Shown here: piece after piece, positions 33,726-46,378 of the stretch
Numbering within the stretch: position 1 is the stretch's first letter
How the letters are laid out: each line of letters begins with the position of its first letter
Notes under the pieces: generated by a model
What the model saw: the letters and a program-made list of their open reading frames with translations, nothing else
Database searches by the model: none
Told to the model about the DNA's origin: nothing
Program-made: the position numbers and the translations under genes
Source of the DNA: Oscarella lobularis
Lineage: Eukaryota; Porifera; Homoscleromorpha; Homosclerophorida; Oscarellidae
Length of the DNA stretch: 64,000 nt
Assembly: GCF_947507565.1 (NCBI RefSeq)
Contig: NC_089175.1
Coordinates: 2,717,733 to 2,781,732 of the forward strand
Direction of reading: 5' to 3'

Positions 33726-35172
33726 TTACTCAAAATGATAAACAAGTCCGCTATTTTCCATTCCATCGTAGCAGAAAGCGTTGTCAAGCGGCGCATTTCT
33801 ACCAGACAGAACCTAGAACGCAGTGCAAATGCAAGTGCTCGCTGGAGCGGTACGGAAACGACACCTTGATTATTTCCTGGGATAGGATGCCGCCAACAAT
33901 GGCAGAAACAGGCACCAATTCAACACCACACTTCCTAGGAATCATTTGCCAGAGATTCTCGTCATGCTACAGACTCTAGCTCTGATCTATAGACCCTTCT
34001 TACCCGTAAAAATGAGAAGGAATAAACGATTCGTCGACGCCCCATTCTTCCACTAGCTTCTGTGCAACTGTACGGATTGCGTGAAGCTCTTCAGACGCTT
34101 CCACGTCGCAATCAGCGTAAGGAAAACGACCGAACTTCTCGCGAAATTGCAACCAGACTGCGAAAGAGTAAAAAAGGGGGGAGATCTCATTAATCCGTTC
34201 CGCTATAGCTCGCGTGTATATCAAAACTAACTGTGAGCGTAGAAATAAACTTTGGGGACCCTCTTCAGACTCTTGCCTGGCTTGGGCTTAAAACCGAGCG
34301 CGGACTCGAAGCTGACAGACGTGAATTCCTGAGAGACTCGCCGAGTCAAATAAAACAAGAACGCTCTTAATTAATTAAGAGTTTCCGCGTTTCACCTTTT
34401 GCACCATTTTCACATCCTCTGACTTTTTCTTCGTCACGCCAGTGAGCTTCATCTGCTCGACGGTCTTCTCCTCTTCCACGAACACGTGAGGACGCTTGCC
34501 GAGGTCCGACAGAAAGAAGCTGAAATAGCCGAACGTTGCACCGCCAAAAAATTTGACGTCATTTCGGCGACAAATCTTAGAGACGCGTAGCTGAATTCAA
34601 GAGAAGATGTGAGAAAAAGACGCCACAAAATAAAGATTATGTTAATTAACCATAGTGCTTTTGTTCGATTGGGTGAGACATACGACGTCATACTGCTGAA
34701 AAAACGTCTCGTCTTTATCGCCTACATTTCCGTCGTCCGCAGCGACGTGAACCATTGGATTCAATCGGCGCAAATTCTGAACGAAGTGACTCGGAACGTC
34801 CTAATATAAAAGTCGCATTTTTTTTGAGAAAATAAATTCGTGCGATTTTTTTTCTTTTCCCCCGAACCTCTTTTCCTTCGTTTCCGGGATTTTTAGAGTC
34901 GAGAAACGTTCGTTCGCGACTTATTTCTCCCTTTGAATCGCTTCCGACAATCGTGAGGCGTCGAACGCCGCTCAATACGACGTTCTTTCCCACTTCGGCG
35001 GCCAAGCTTCTCGAGCCGACGAGAAGAACGGACGAATTTCGAAGTCTAGAGCAGAAAAACCGTCGCAGATCCGACGAATGACCTTCGAAACAAACCGTTT
35101 CTGCGCGTCCAAACCCCACAGACGTATCTGTCGATCGTAGACCGCCGCTTCGGCGGAAGAAATTGCCGCCAT
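33726..35172 (-). CDS. SAE1: SUMO-activating enzyme subunit 1 (Aos1)
   Basis: SAE1 is the non-catalytic-cysteine half of the SUMO E1; it pairs with UBA2 and supplies part of the adenylation site. Reading on the minus strand: MAAISSAEAAVYDRQIRLWGLDAQKR, then SSVLLVGSRSLAAEVGKNVVLSGV (ThiF nucleotide fold). Next come LRRLNPMVHV and FFQQYDVVCLTQSN, then CRRNDVKFFGGATFGYFSFFLSDLG. Then come AVWLQFREKFGRFP, VSAIVGGILSQEIIK and the last exon FCYDGMENSGLVYHFE. This follows human SAE1 from end to end. The start at 35172 is set by homology. It lies head-to-head with the CARD/Death gene. Confidence 0.92.
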
Positions 35173-35214
35173 CTTGTTTCCAGGCCAAGCGCACGCGTAC
35201 TCGCGGACTAATTT
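35173..35214. promoter_or_regulatory. 42-base bidirectional promoter SAE1 / CARD-Death adaptor
   Basis: Only 42 bases part the divergent start codons. Regulatory sequence must therefore overlap transcribed or coding parts of one or both genes. The gap is GC-rich and includes GCGCACGCG. Confidence 0.5.
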
Positions 35215-35907
35215 ATGTACACTATGTCCAGTCCTTGGGACTCCATTCGACCCATTTTCGACGATCTCGTCTCGGTAATGAGACCGTCGGCGTTCGTTGA
35301 TCGCCTCTTCAGTCAGCGCGTCATAACGCGAGAGGAGTACAGTCGGCTTCGAGCTCTGCCGACGTCCTTTGACCAGTCGCGCTTTCTTCTCAACGACGTT
35401 CTCCCATCGAAGAGCCAGGAGCATTACTACGCCTTTATCGATTGTCTCAAGCGGACCGAAGGACAGGCGCATATCGCCGAAATGTTGGCGAAATCGTCTT
35501 CGGGTTCAGCCCGTCGCACAACGGCTTCGACAGAACGTCGTGCAGACGAGAAACCATTGGACGACAAAATGAAATCCCGGTTGACTAAGGAGATCGACAC
35601 TAAAGACATACGTTGTCTCTACACGAAAGTCTGCCACAAATGGAAAACGCTGGGACGCATGCTGCGTCCTGACGTCGCGTTCGAAGACTTCGAGTTGGAT
35701 CAGATCGAGAAGGACAAGCCGGACGACCAAGAGCGCGCCTACGAGTTGCTTAAACGGTGGAGGGAGAAGGTTGTCGATAAAGCGACTGTCTGCTCCGTCT
35801 GCTGTTCGCTGGTGGAGGCTGGTCTACCGGACGTGGCACGAAAAGTCTTTGGCGCGGATGTAGCCGATTCCTGTTCTCGCTATAGCCTGTGCGAGAATGG
35901 TGAATAG
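35215..35907 (+). CDS. CARD + Death domain adaptor, CRADD/RAIDD-like
   Basis: This is a single-exon frame of 230 residues; MSSPWDSIRP at 35224 is an alternative start. Residues about 10-95 look like a CARD: FVDRLFSQRVITREEYSRLRAL, then SRFLLNDVLPSKSQEHYYAFIDCLK, the usual LLDILPSRG...F..FLDSL pattern. Residues about 125-215 look like a Death domain: CHKWKTLGRMLRPDVAFEDFELDQIEKD, then ERAYELLKRWREK and ATVCSVCCSLVEAGL. The CARD-Death order and near-200-residue length match CRADD, which links death-domain complexes to caspase-2. No other domain is present. The partner in this animal is unknown. Confidence 0.85.
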   Translation: MYTMSSPWDSIRPIFDDLVSVMRPSAFVDRLFSQRVITREEYSRLRALPTSFDQSRFLLNDVLPSKSQEHYYAFIDCLKRTEGQAHIAEMLAKSSSGSARRTTASTERRADEKPLDDKMKSRLTKEIDTKDIRCLYTKVCHKWKTLGRMLRPDVAFEDFELDQIEKDKPDDQERAYELLKRWREKVVDKATVCSVCCSLVEAGLPDVARKVFGADVADSCSRYSLCENGE

Positions 35908-36248
35908 AGATCACGGTCGCGCAATTTATTGGCTTTTGCTTGAATTTTATATAGTTCTTTTCTTCGTTCGTGCTTCTGCTGGACTCTTTATAAGTTTCGT
36001 TTTTTTCGGAAATTTGATGTGTTTGATTTATGCTTTAGATGTAGTTATATCTGAGCCTACGTGAACCGTGGTGCAGCAGCTGCAAAAGCGGTTTTCCTCT
36101 CTCTACGTCGTTTATGAAACGTGGTCCGTTATATATATCCCAAAGTGAGGGTACCATTGAACCACGTTTTTTAATAATATATACGGTTTTCTCTACTATC
36201 GTTATCGTAGCGTTTTTTATACTCTCCCTTACGTGCTTGCCCTTCTCT
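35908..36248. other. Convergent intergenic region
   Basis: It lies between the CARD/Death gene and the end of KMT2. It contains an imperfect nested inverted repeat (GAAACGTGGTCCGTTATATATA and, further on, AACCACGTTTTTTAATAATATATACGG; 36115-36187), perhaps a 3'-end structure. No gene seen. Confidence 0.45.
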
Positions 36249-39200
36249 TCAGTTTAGAAATCGTCGACAATTTTCAGCACCGCAATTGCACGGGATTTTG
36301 ACGTCTTCAATAGGAAACTTGTAGTCATACGTCAATTCTTCTCCTTGACTTATGCTTGGGAGGGAGGGAGGGAGGGAATACACGCAATTCAAAGCAAAAT
36401 CAGGAAGGACTACTATTCCCGTCTTACCCTCTCGAAGCGAATATTACAATTTTCTTCGTGCCGTCAATAGTTAATATTTTCGAATAGCAATTAGGCTAAA
36501 CGAGGAGATTTTTAAGAGTCGATTAATTAAAATCATTCAGATACTCTATATTACTTCGCAACTGTGATTGATAAAGCGAGCCGCATTTCCAGACAGCGTC
36601 GCGTCGACGACCTCGTCGCTATCAATACGAAACATATAACAGCCAATTCCCTTGTAAATAAAAAGAAGTTTCAATAGAGAGTGCACATATAGCTCTTGAC
36701 TTTGCGTACTTTGCTTTCGTAGTAGTCCTCCCTCTTGTCGGTGAGAACCGAGCGAATTACCGTGCCAGTATATTCGATGACCATTTCACCGGACTGAATG
36801 TCTCGTATGCTGTACAAGCCTCGTCCGTGAATAGACGATCTATACACAGCAAGCGCGTCTGAAATCGTGGAGGCTCGCGTGTTCGCGCGCGAAATTGCAC
36901 CTGAAAACGGCGACGCTTTTCTTGCACGCTTTCTGCATCGCTCTGTATCTCATGCTCATAGGAAGATCGACGTTAGACTGATGTTGTCGTCTAAAATAAA
37001 CAACATCAGATGTGTTGGCATTACTTTGTTATAAAGGCGTTCACCTGAGAAAAAGATCGCTGTCTCCGCTTTCCGCGGTGAAGTCCTTCAGTTGAGGCGG
37101 AATCCGATGTTTCGAATTTAGAAAGCTGAACATGTCGTGTTCATCGACGCTAAAATAGATTACTAGGATAAATATAAGACTTGCACGTTCATTCTTCTTC
37201 ACCGTTTGGTATCCTTTTCACTTCGCGCACATCCGCTCGGATTCACCTTGACGACGTGCTCTCGTTTCGGAAGAAACGCCTGGAGAGGATGAGGCGAAAA
37301 CTGTTTGAACGCATAGACGGTGCAATCCTTTGAACCGGAAAGTTGCTCAATCGAGCCGAGAACATAATCCTAAGAAAAAGAAAAAGAAGAAGTGTATAAG
37401 AGTGACGTAGAGCCTAAATCAGACGCACGTGAGTCAGTCCAAACATAACGAGCCCATCGATATCTAATAGGAGAGTCTATCGAGAAGCAGACTCGTACGA
37501 CTACCGTGGTGGCTTACTGGCAAAAGCTGTATAAAACATTCCAGACTCTTGTCGCCGTTCAACAAGAGTAGTGACCACCTTTTTCCAAGCAGCTACGAAA
37601 TAGAAGTAAAAAAGCGAAGATAGCGCGCAGAAAAACGTCCCCCCTCCACCTTGGCACGACGACGCTTCGATTTCAAACCCGTCTTCGCTCTTGATCACAA
37701 ATCTCAACAGCGGCGACGGCGCTTCGGGCGCCGGAACCGGAGCGGCGGCGGTGGCGACGGGCAAGGGAGCGTCGCGTCGACTGACTCGGAGCTGCCTCTT
37801 CGTAGATCGTCGATTTCCCGTCAAGAGACGTCGTTTCGCGGGACTGCCACTCGTAACGCACGACTCGATAACAGAACTCGTTCCAGCGACGGGATTGAGG
37901 GAGCCTTTCGCCTTCGAAAGCGACGGCTTCGCGGAAGGAGTCCGTGCCGTCGTCGTCGACGACGACGACTTCTTAGGAGCATCGCTCGCACCGTCTCCGC
38001 CTTTGAATCGAACGACTTGACTTTTTCGCTTCCCCGTCTTCGGAGGAGAAACCGGCATAACGAACGGTCTTATAGACTTTTGAAGGATCGGTAAAGTCGG
38101 AGTCAAGAGAGGAGACGGCGACGACGACGACGTCTTCAAACTCTCGGGCGATTTTCTTTGCAAAATTCGCGGTCCCTTCAACGGCGACGATTTCTCTGGC
38201 GACAATTCGGCAGCGATAGACGCCGACGCCGACGCCGACGCATCACTCGGCTTCGGAAGAATCGGCGTGAGCTGCTTCAACAGCCTCATTCCCGATTGAT
38301 AAAGCAGCGGGCCGAGCGTCAAATTCGACGGCACGAGATACGAATGATCCATTCGTATTGCGGAAACGTCTTTTGAAGTCGACGACGCCGAGTCCGTCTT
38401 CTTATTGGTCATCATGTCGACGACGCGTTGGACGTCCGGCGCGGATATGGGAATGATTTGATAGTGAATGAGCGGCGGCGACGGCGTTGCGAGCCCAACG
38501 GGCGGCGAAGGAGCGGAAACTTTGCTCTTCTTTGGAAGTGGCCCGGTCGACGATGACGGGGCCGCCGCAAGGCGAGGTTTTTTCGCCGCCGAAGTTTGCG
38601 GAATTTGTTGCGGTTCTTTAATAATAACGCGAGGTTTTTTCGTCGACGACGTTTGCTGAATAGGTCGCGGTTCGTCGATGGGAGGTTCTTTCGGCGACGA
38701 AGTTTCTTGAATTTGTTGCGGCGGTTCGTCGACGCGAGGTTTTTTCGCCGACAAACTTTCTTGTTGAAAATGTCGTGGTTCGTCGCTTCGAACTGGTTTT
38801 AGCTGAGACGGTTTTGGATTGGTTGACAACGTCGGCGACGAAACGATGCTGGAAGCCCAATCGTCGAGAGAAATGCTGCACTCGTACCAGCAGAACTTTG
38901 AAACATTTTTCGTGCTCCAAAAGTACCGTCTTGCACTTAGAAGAAAAAAACGAGTTGTGCCACGACGTTTTTCTTTATCCCAAGAGAGAAGGCATTACCT
39001 GTAGCCGATGGGATACAAGCGGTCTTTAGTTTCGGACTCCTTATGGATACTCCCGAAGTTGTAAATCAGTAGATTTCCTTGGATAGGATAGAACAAAACT
39101 AATAGGGATAACCGTCGCGCAAAACAGTACATTACCTATTTTGAAGTTCAGGGTGCCGTGCGAAAGAGATTCTAGTTTCGATCTCGAAGGCCGCATTTTT

Positions 39201-42200
39201 GTTAGGTCAACGTAGACTCTTCGATTCGTTCGCAAAGTGGCCATGACGGGCGACTGCGCAATAGAACCGCACGCGCCTCGCGAAAAAAGCTAGGAATTTG
39301 ACTATGCGTACCTTGTTCTTAATCTTTTCGGCGTGCGCCTTGCAGAAAACGCGCTGATTCGCGAGAAACACGCACTGGCGAGTCCTGAAGAAATTTTGCT
39401 AATCAAGAAACGCGAAAAACGCACGCAGTCCACTATACTTAGCGCAGGTGAAGTGAAACGTCAAGTGGCATCGAGCGTCGCAGCATCCTATCGTCGCCCC
39501 AGTACGATGGCAATGATGACATTTCTTTAGCAATTCAAAATTATTTAAAATTCGTGGACCGTTTCTCGAATGAACTACCAATTGTCTTCCCCTCAATAGA
39601 GCCCTGTCGAGATGATGCAAACGCCCGTCGTTTCGTTCATAGACCTGCGCACGCGGAGACGTACAAAATATGAAGCGCCCTTCGAGAGTTTGCGCTTACT
39701 TCTGCGGACCACAGAGCGCAATTGATGTGAGCCCACTCGTCGAGAGATACGCAGATCAGTCTGCCGGCGTCCTGACGACACGTGCGCGGTATAACTAAAG
39801 ATACTTTGAAATGAAATATTGCTTACGTCCGGATCTTTGTCGCCAATCAATCCGCAAAAAACGCAAGAGCGCACGTCACGAATATTCTAAGAGATCAAAA
39901 ATCGAGGACGAAGGCGAATGCAATTAATTAACGAATTACCGATAAGCAAACTTGCTGACGATTCTCCAGCAATTCTGACTCGGCGTCGTAGTCGTGATCC
40001 GAAGAAGGGAAAGGCGTAGATACCAAAGATCTAAAAGAAACGATTTTAAATCGCATTCCAAGACAAGACACGCTCCGAGAGAAGATCCCACCGAGAAACG
40101 GTTTCCTCGTTTCTCGAACTCCTCGTCTTTTGCTGAGATTTTTTGCACTCTTCCGAGGCGGATTCTGAAGAAAACCATGGAAATAGCTTCAGAAAATGCT
40201 AAGGAAAGAAAAATCGACGCCAATCATCTAAACCGCCTTTTCGCGTCTTACCTCGCAAAATTTCGTTTCCACAGAGTTAATTTCCTCTCGTTGCTGAGAA
40301 TCGTTTACAAAGTGACATCGAAAATTATTTAAACAATCTAAAATCTTTCCGCCAAACAAAGTCTAAAGAAAAACCGCGTCGATGTGAAATAAAGACGACG
40401 ATGCGGGGACAACGCAGACTTACGGGCCTGGAGGAATAAGCGGCGTCCTCTGCTTCGTTCAAAAGAGACAGTAACTGCTAAAGAAACGACTGGCGTAATG
40501 GTAGTTCGGTTTATATACAAACAAAAAACGCACATCGATAGGTGGTACATTGGATGATAAAGACGACACTTGATCTCGTAAAACCACTGCAATCTGCAAA
40601 CAGTCACACTCACACTCCCCCTTTATACAGATAACGATTCCCCCTTTACTTTTTTTAGGCTAATTTTGAAATCGTCGTCGATTGCTTCTTTCCACTTGGG
40701 AATTTGACTCGTCGAACATTTCGAGCATTCGAATTCGGCGATCGAGTCTTGGAGGAGACTCAGCGCGTTATACTCGTCGTCTAGAAAAAAAAGCACAATA
40801 TTGTCAATTAATTAATTAAGCAAATACATCTAGAGAAATCTGAACCTGTAATGCGTTCGCATTCAGAGTGAATCCACCGTTCGCACGTCGTGCATTGAAC
40901 CATCTGAAGACAAGCGTCACGCTGCGATAAAAGAAAACTAGCCAGTCCATACCATAGTTTCAAAGTCGTTGTCTCTATAGCATCGACCGCAGATGGGGCA
41001 AATGTTTTCTATTCAAAAGCAAGCTCTTTAAGCCCCAAACGACTCAAAAAAAATAATAGAAGCACTTTTCTTCTTCAACGACGTGCAGTCGCCACAAAGA
41101 GTCAGATCTTCGGACCAGACGTTGCCTTTGTCCTATACACACACACACATCCCAATATAGTATTAGGCGATAATGACTACGAAAAAAAATCGTTACGTCG
41201 CCGCTCGAGATGGCTCCGCAGCCCGTGCACTTGACGCACGTCGAGCATCGCCACAGGTCGTCCTGAGGAAGACCGACCGGATGATCGGAGCTCAGACAGG
41301 CGCTGTGGAAGTGAGAGTGACACTGGGCGCATTCGAACAACTGGGGAAACGCAGAGAGAGCTGGAGATCGAGATAAATTGTATTCGGAATAGAGACTTAC
41401 GTCGTCGGACAATCCGCACACTTCGCACACAATACAATTGGCGCAATACCATCGATTTTTCTTCATCGGCGCAAAGCCGGCGCAGAAGGAATGAAAAGGC
41501 TCGCTGCACGCTATACAAAAAACGAGCTAAAGAAAACAATTAGAGACAATCAATCAATCATCATAAAAGTCTCTTATTATGTATACCTCTTGTATGCCCC
41601 CACTGCCACAGAGGAAGCACAAGGGTCCCGTGTACGAGAGAGGAGTCAAAAACGGCACGCAGAATCCTTGGAGCCACGCGTCGCTTTCGCGTACAACGGA
41701 CTAAATTTATAGTATCATTATTGAAACGCCGCCGCTCTCTGATCCTTCGTCGCTCACCTTAAGCGAGAGCTTCAAATTCGCTTCTCCGTAACCGAGAAGT
41801 TTCTTGGGCTTTCTGAACGAATTGGCGTCGTCCTGCGGCCGATCGGACGCGAGACTCTGCAAAACGCTATTGAAAGACTTTCGTTCGCCGCCGCTGCCGT
41901 CGTCTTTCAGCGCTCGCTCGTAACGTCGCTTTTGACTCGACGACGATTCGTCTTTCAGTTCGACGTCATATTTGACCGCCGTCGTCGAACGCGTCTTCCT
42001 TCGAAACGTCCTTCGCTCGTCGCCGTCGTCGTCGTCGTCGTCTTGCTCGACGGCGACGATTCGAAAGCGAGGATTCAACGCGGCGCGACGAGCCGGACGC
42101 GACTGAGGAGACTCGCACGAGGGCGGCGGCGGCGGCGGCGGCGGCACAACTTTCCGTCGAGGAACATGGGTATTGGAAACGACGTCGTTATTAAACAGCT

Positions 42201-44059
42201 TATACGACGGCTGATTGCGGCATTTCCTAAGCCTGCGTTGCAATTAAATTAAATTATAAAATTATTTTCTTCTTCCCCAGTGCCCCCCTAAGAGCTTACA
42301 CGCAACATTGCCTCCTCAAGTTACGGCCGCCAAACTTGGGTTTATCTCTAGAGAGAGAGAGTTAGGTTATGAGGATTGACTGGCGCGTTGCTGTCGTCGC
42401 TTTACCGGCAATTGATGCAGGTTCCGCAGTCCTTAGCCACTTGGCAGCCTTCGCATTGATGACATCGAGACGTTCGAAATCGCTTCTTCGGTTGCAATTC
42501 AGCACTCGCAGCTTCAAAGAATTGCTCAATTGAAAAACAAAACAAAAACAATGCACGCCGCAACGAAATTACCGCTGTGAAACAATTGCCTCCTCCTCTT
42601 TCGAACCGATGCCGCTTTCTTCAAATACACGTATTCGTCGAAATAATCGTCGCCGGAATCCGGTGGCGACGACAATTTCGGTCGCTCGTCGGGAGACGAG
42701 TCTAGATCGTCGGCCAGTCGACTGGGCGTCTTCNNNNNNNNNNNNNNNNNNNNNNNNNNNNNNNNNNNNNNNNNNNNNNNNNNNNNNNNNNNNNNNNNNN
42801 NNNNNNNNNNNNNNNNNNNNNNNNNNNNNNNNNNNNNNNNNNNNNNNNNNNNNNNNNNNNNNNNNNNNNNNNNNNNNNNNNNNNNNNNNNNNNNNNNNNN
42901 NNNNNNNNNNNNNNNNNNNNNNNNNNNNNNNNNATATGAATATAAATAATTCATTAAAAAAATTGCTATTCACTTTTTACCAGCTGAGCTACTGGCGACG
43001 ATTGCCGTTGAGAATCTCGTTCGACGCTACCGGCTACCTATAATAGGTACAGTCAACTGATGTATACATTTTCATTTTTTTTCCTTACAGATTGTTCCTC
43101 TTCAGAGTTTCTTATATCATCTGTCGCCATCCCTTCCGTATCCTCTTCGTCAACTACCTGTACTTCGGGTGTGCTCTCCTTCTCCATCGGTTCGATTACC
43201 TAACCAAAATACTTGGACGTGTGTGTACGTGCAGATTCCCGTTCTCTAGCCTGACTGTTTCCTCCTCCTCCTTCTCCTTCTTCTTCTCCTCCTCGTCCAT
43301 TTCCTTGACTGAATCGACGACTGCCTTCTCATCATCTTCTATCTCATCGACGATCGTCTTCCCAATCGTCTGACTCTCCGTGGAACTCTCCGTGGAACTT
43401 CGGCAACGGGACTCGTCAATACCCTCATCATCTACGTTTACGTTTCAGTCGTTGGGAAAAAAAACCCACGGATCAATTTTTTTACCTGTTTTGACGACAT
43501 TTACAGTCTCACTATCCCTTTCCTCCTCCTGGCGTTTTTCTTCGTCCGCGCGTTGTCTCACAATAATTTCTTTCGACCCAGACTGACGTTTGCCTACAGG
43601 GGAAAAAAAACGGTTGAGATCGACTGTTATACAATATCCGAGGAGAAAATCTATGTGACAGACACGCATACGCTTTCTCGTGTGAATTATTTTTTTTGGG
43701 GGACCCCAATCGAAGAGATCGTGCGCTCGAGGATACGTTCTAGCGACAAGAGAGTTCCAAAATCGATGAACCTCACTTTCGTCGCTCTTTCTTCCGTCCG
43801 ACGATTTGCTTTTGTGTTCGCTTCTTTTTCGAGTGCGTTTCGCTTTGTCGATCGATAGTCTCTGGACGAGATGCCGTCCGAAGCGCGATTTCGTCTCGAT
43901 GAGGTCCCGTTTCGCCTTGTCTTCGCCGTTCAGGCCGCGGTAGGGACGAAGGCCGAGGTCTTCGCACAGAAAACCGACGAAGATGTCGTCTTCGTCGTCC
44001 GAGACGCCAAATGCTTCGTAGAACTCAGCGAAACGCTTCGATTTGCTTTCGTCCGCCAT
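36249..44059 (-). CDS. KMT2A/B (MLL/trithorax)-like histone H3K4 methyltransferase
   Basis: This nuclear enzyme is the catalytic subunit of a COMPASS-like complex. Minus-strand order: a start exon ([18 protein letters not shown], 44059), acidic and basic exons, and an assembly gap. Then a CXXC zinc finger ([20 protein letters not shown] with [15 protein letters not shown], about 42300-42510) and a Pro-rich linker. PHD fingers follow at about 40650-41480, then an extended PHD (about 39330-39870, [14 protein letters not shown] and [14 protein letters not shown]). FYRN lies near 38850-39100 ([21 protein letters not shown]), and FYRC is at about 37070-37720. The SET domain runs from 36870 to the stop: [34 protein letters not shown], then [12 protein letters not shown] and the post-[16 protein letters not shown]. 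This order is KMT2A/B, not KMT2C/D. I could not confirm a bromodomain. Linking the 5' exons across the gap is inference. Confidence 0.88.
42734..42933. other. Assembly gap (200 N)
   Basis: A run of exactly 200 N, the usual placeholder for a gap of unknown size. It interrupts the KMT2 gene upstream of the CXXC exon, so coding exons may be missing. Confidence 0.99.
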
Positions 44060-44280
44060 CGATTGATATCGCTGGACAGGCGCGGATACGGGAGACCGGC
44101 TGCGTCACTGGCGCGAAAACTAAACTTAATCCTTGAGCTGCCAATAGTCTAGCAAACGAGACTGTGAACTAGACCATAAACTAGACAATATATAATGATG
44201 ATCGAGTGAATCAACTGCATTTTTAAAGCAAAATTGAACTCACGTGACATCGTATGCCTGATCACGCGAATAGATGCAAA

Positions 44281-45192
44281 ATGATGCCTTTGTTTCTAGT
44301 TGCCCTTCTCGTTTCTCAGGCTCTCGGTAAGTAAACTAGCTGAACCCTTGCAGCACACGTCTAAGTTTGGTGATCTAAAGGCCAGACGTTCCTTCCGGCA
44401 ACGTTCACCCAATCAGGGGTTCTCTTTCGACCTAAAGTCGGAGAAAGACTTCTCTACAACGCGACGCTATGTCCGTCGGCACTCAATGATTACGACAACC
44501 TAACGGCTATCGTCTACTTCAATTTGCCGTGGAATCTCAACTGGCGTCCGGCGCAGGGAATCATACACGGTCGCGTATCAAATGCATCTGATTTTAGCAC
44601 GATCACTTGCACAAACACCAATTCTAGCAACATGGCATCGCCGTTGTGTAGCTACGTTTACAGGAAGGCCATGGGACCGGTTGTTTATATTGAAATCGTC
44701 GCAGCAACGGGATTCGATACGTCGTTTACAATCGGTCTAGAGTTCGTTTCAAAGAAAATCACGCATGACACTTCTCTTCAAAAAAGCAGCCCAATATTGC
44801 CCGAAGATGCAGGGAGCTTTACTTCGCTTGTACCTTCGATTACTGGACGCACGGGAAGTATCCCACCCTTTGACGAAATCATATACAAATTCTGTCTTAA
44901 TCACGTCACCGAACGCGGTCAGTACGACACGGTCATCACCGTAAGCGGTATTCATCCAAACAGCGCGTTTGTCACGACTGCCTGCTGGGATATTCGATGC
45001 AACGTCGACACCTTTCGAAACTACGAAATTAGTAGCGACACGAGTTATTCAAATCAGAATAAAGTCACTGTCGACACGGCTGCGTTTCAGGAGGACGGGC
45101 TCGGGATTGTGATTGTTGGGGGCGTGGGTGGAACCTTTTCCAACGAATTCCAGTTAAACATCCGGCAAGTGGGACAGAACAAAACGAATTAG
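44281..45192 (+). CDS. Secreted protein of unknown family
   Basis: Exon 1 (44281-44326) is a signal peptide, MMPLFLVALLVSQALG, ending in phase 1. Exon 2 (44381-45192) continues GQTFLPATFTQSGVLFRPKVGERLLYNATLC to a TAG, for about 285 residues in all. The mature part is rich in Thr, Ser and Asn, with several N-glycosylation sites and about eight cysteines; no transmembrane segment follows. The C-terminal part (QYDTVITVSGIHPNSAFVTTACWDIRC...) has a beta-rich, jellyroll-like feel, but I do not recognise the family. A nearly identical truncated copy lies at 47363. Its start is 222 bases from the divergent KMT2 start. Confidence 0.7.
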
Positions 45193-45376
45193 GTAGTTTC
45201 TCAGATTTATGTTTTGCAATGTGCCATGACTATTAGACTTTTTCGATCTCACTTTTGCCATCAAGTCATGATTTTCAGTAAACAGCATCTGCATTCTGTG
45301 ACCATAGATATAGGAATTAACTACAAAAACACGTGACATCGTGACAGCAAACAAAAGTTTAGCATCAGTTGAAAGT

Positions 45377-46378
45377 TTATTCGTTCGAATACACAGCCAA
45401 CTCAAACAGATGGAACTCATATGCTTCGCTCTCGTCATCCCTGCACACTTTGAAGTCAAGACCTTGACTCGGCTTCAATTTCATACTGAACTCATGCGTC
45501 AGTAAACTTGTGCTAACGTACGTAATTCCTGACGTAGAATTTGGATTAATTTCAAAGCGAATGTTCCAGTTATGTGTAGATGATTGTGGTGCAGTGATTT
45601 GTCTACTACTAATCCATCTGTTGTTACAGTGGCCTACTGAGTCGGTGGCGGCGGAAGTCGGAAAAGCGAAGTTTGGCTGAGCGTAATGAAAACCAACGCA
45701 ATAACTGCCGTCGCAGATATGAAGATACGGATCGCTGTCGCCCGGATGCGTAAAAAAGAAGCCAATCTGAATGGCGTAGGCTTTATCATCATCTAGAACT
45801 CCAGCTTCAATCAATTTGACCTATAAATGATGCCATGCAGTCTATTGCATATGTAAACCTGTATAGCTACTGTACTTACTCTAAACAGCACACCGTAATG
45901 CGTTGATCCGGTACCAAATTCGATAGTTTGTGCGGACACCGAAGACGCGGTCTCAGTAAATTTCGCGTGAGTATTGAGCCAAAGAGGCGACATGTAGCGG
46001 TAGAGTAATAGCGCGGAACTTGAAACGCTCTATGATATTTTGATAGACGTATACATATACGGTAGGTTCAACGACAAGGATGTTTAGTTTACCTGGACCG
46101 ATGTGGGAGAGGCGTCCGCCTACATGCATGATGCAATTACATGTATGTTGCATGTCAGTCGGCGATGTCAGTCGGTGAACGTAGCTTACCGTTTCTCCGT
46201 CGCTGACTGCCTGTGCCTCTTGTTGTTGAAGTTGAATGTAGTCGTCAATTGGAAGGCACACGGTGGGTCCCGATGACGGCACAACTACAACGGAAGAACG
46301 ATCGCCGCCTGGGCACTCGTTTGATGCAGACCCCAGCATGAAACTTGAAACAATAACGAAATGCAGAAGAAACGTCAT
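45377..46378 (-). CDS. Secreted protein of unknown family
   Basis: ATG at 46378 begins a signal peptide, MTFLLHFVIVSSFMLGSASN. Exon 1 ends near 46190. A 27-base exon (ADASPTSVQ) fits in phase, followed by ALLLYRYMSPLWLNTHAKFTETAS...HYGVLFR and a last exon from about 45821 to the stop at 45377. The last exon includes YAIQIGFFFTHPGDSDPYLHICDG and NWNIRFEINPNSTSGITYVS. The product would be about 250 residues with paired cysteines. It converges on the neighbouring secreted-protein gene. Both have similar size and style, but I see no clear homology. The 27-base exon is a model, not proven. Confidence 0.62.

Noticed and set aside
37651-38094. Plus-strand Arg-rich frames over the KMT2 linker exon
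   Set aside because: Antisense shadow of the Ser/Pro/Lys-rich KMT2 linker between FYRN and FYRC.
42526-43043. Long frames running through the N block
   Set aside because: Artefact of translating the assembly gap.
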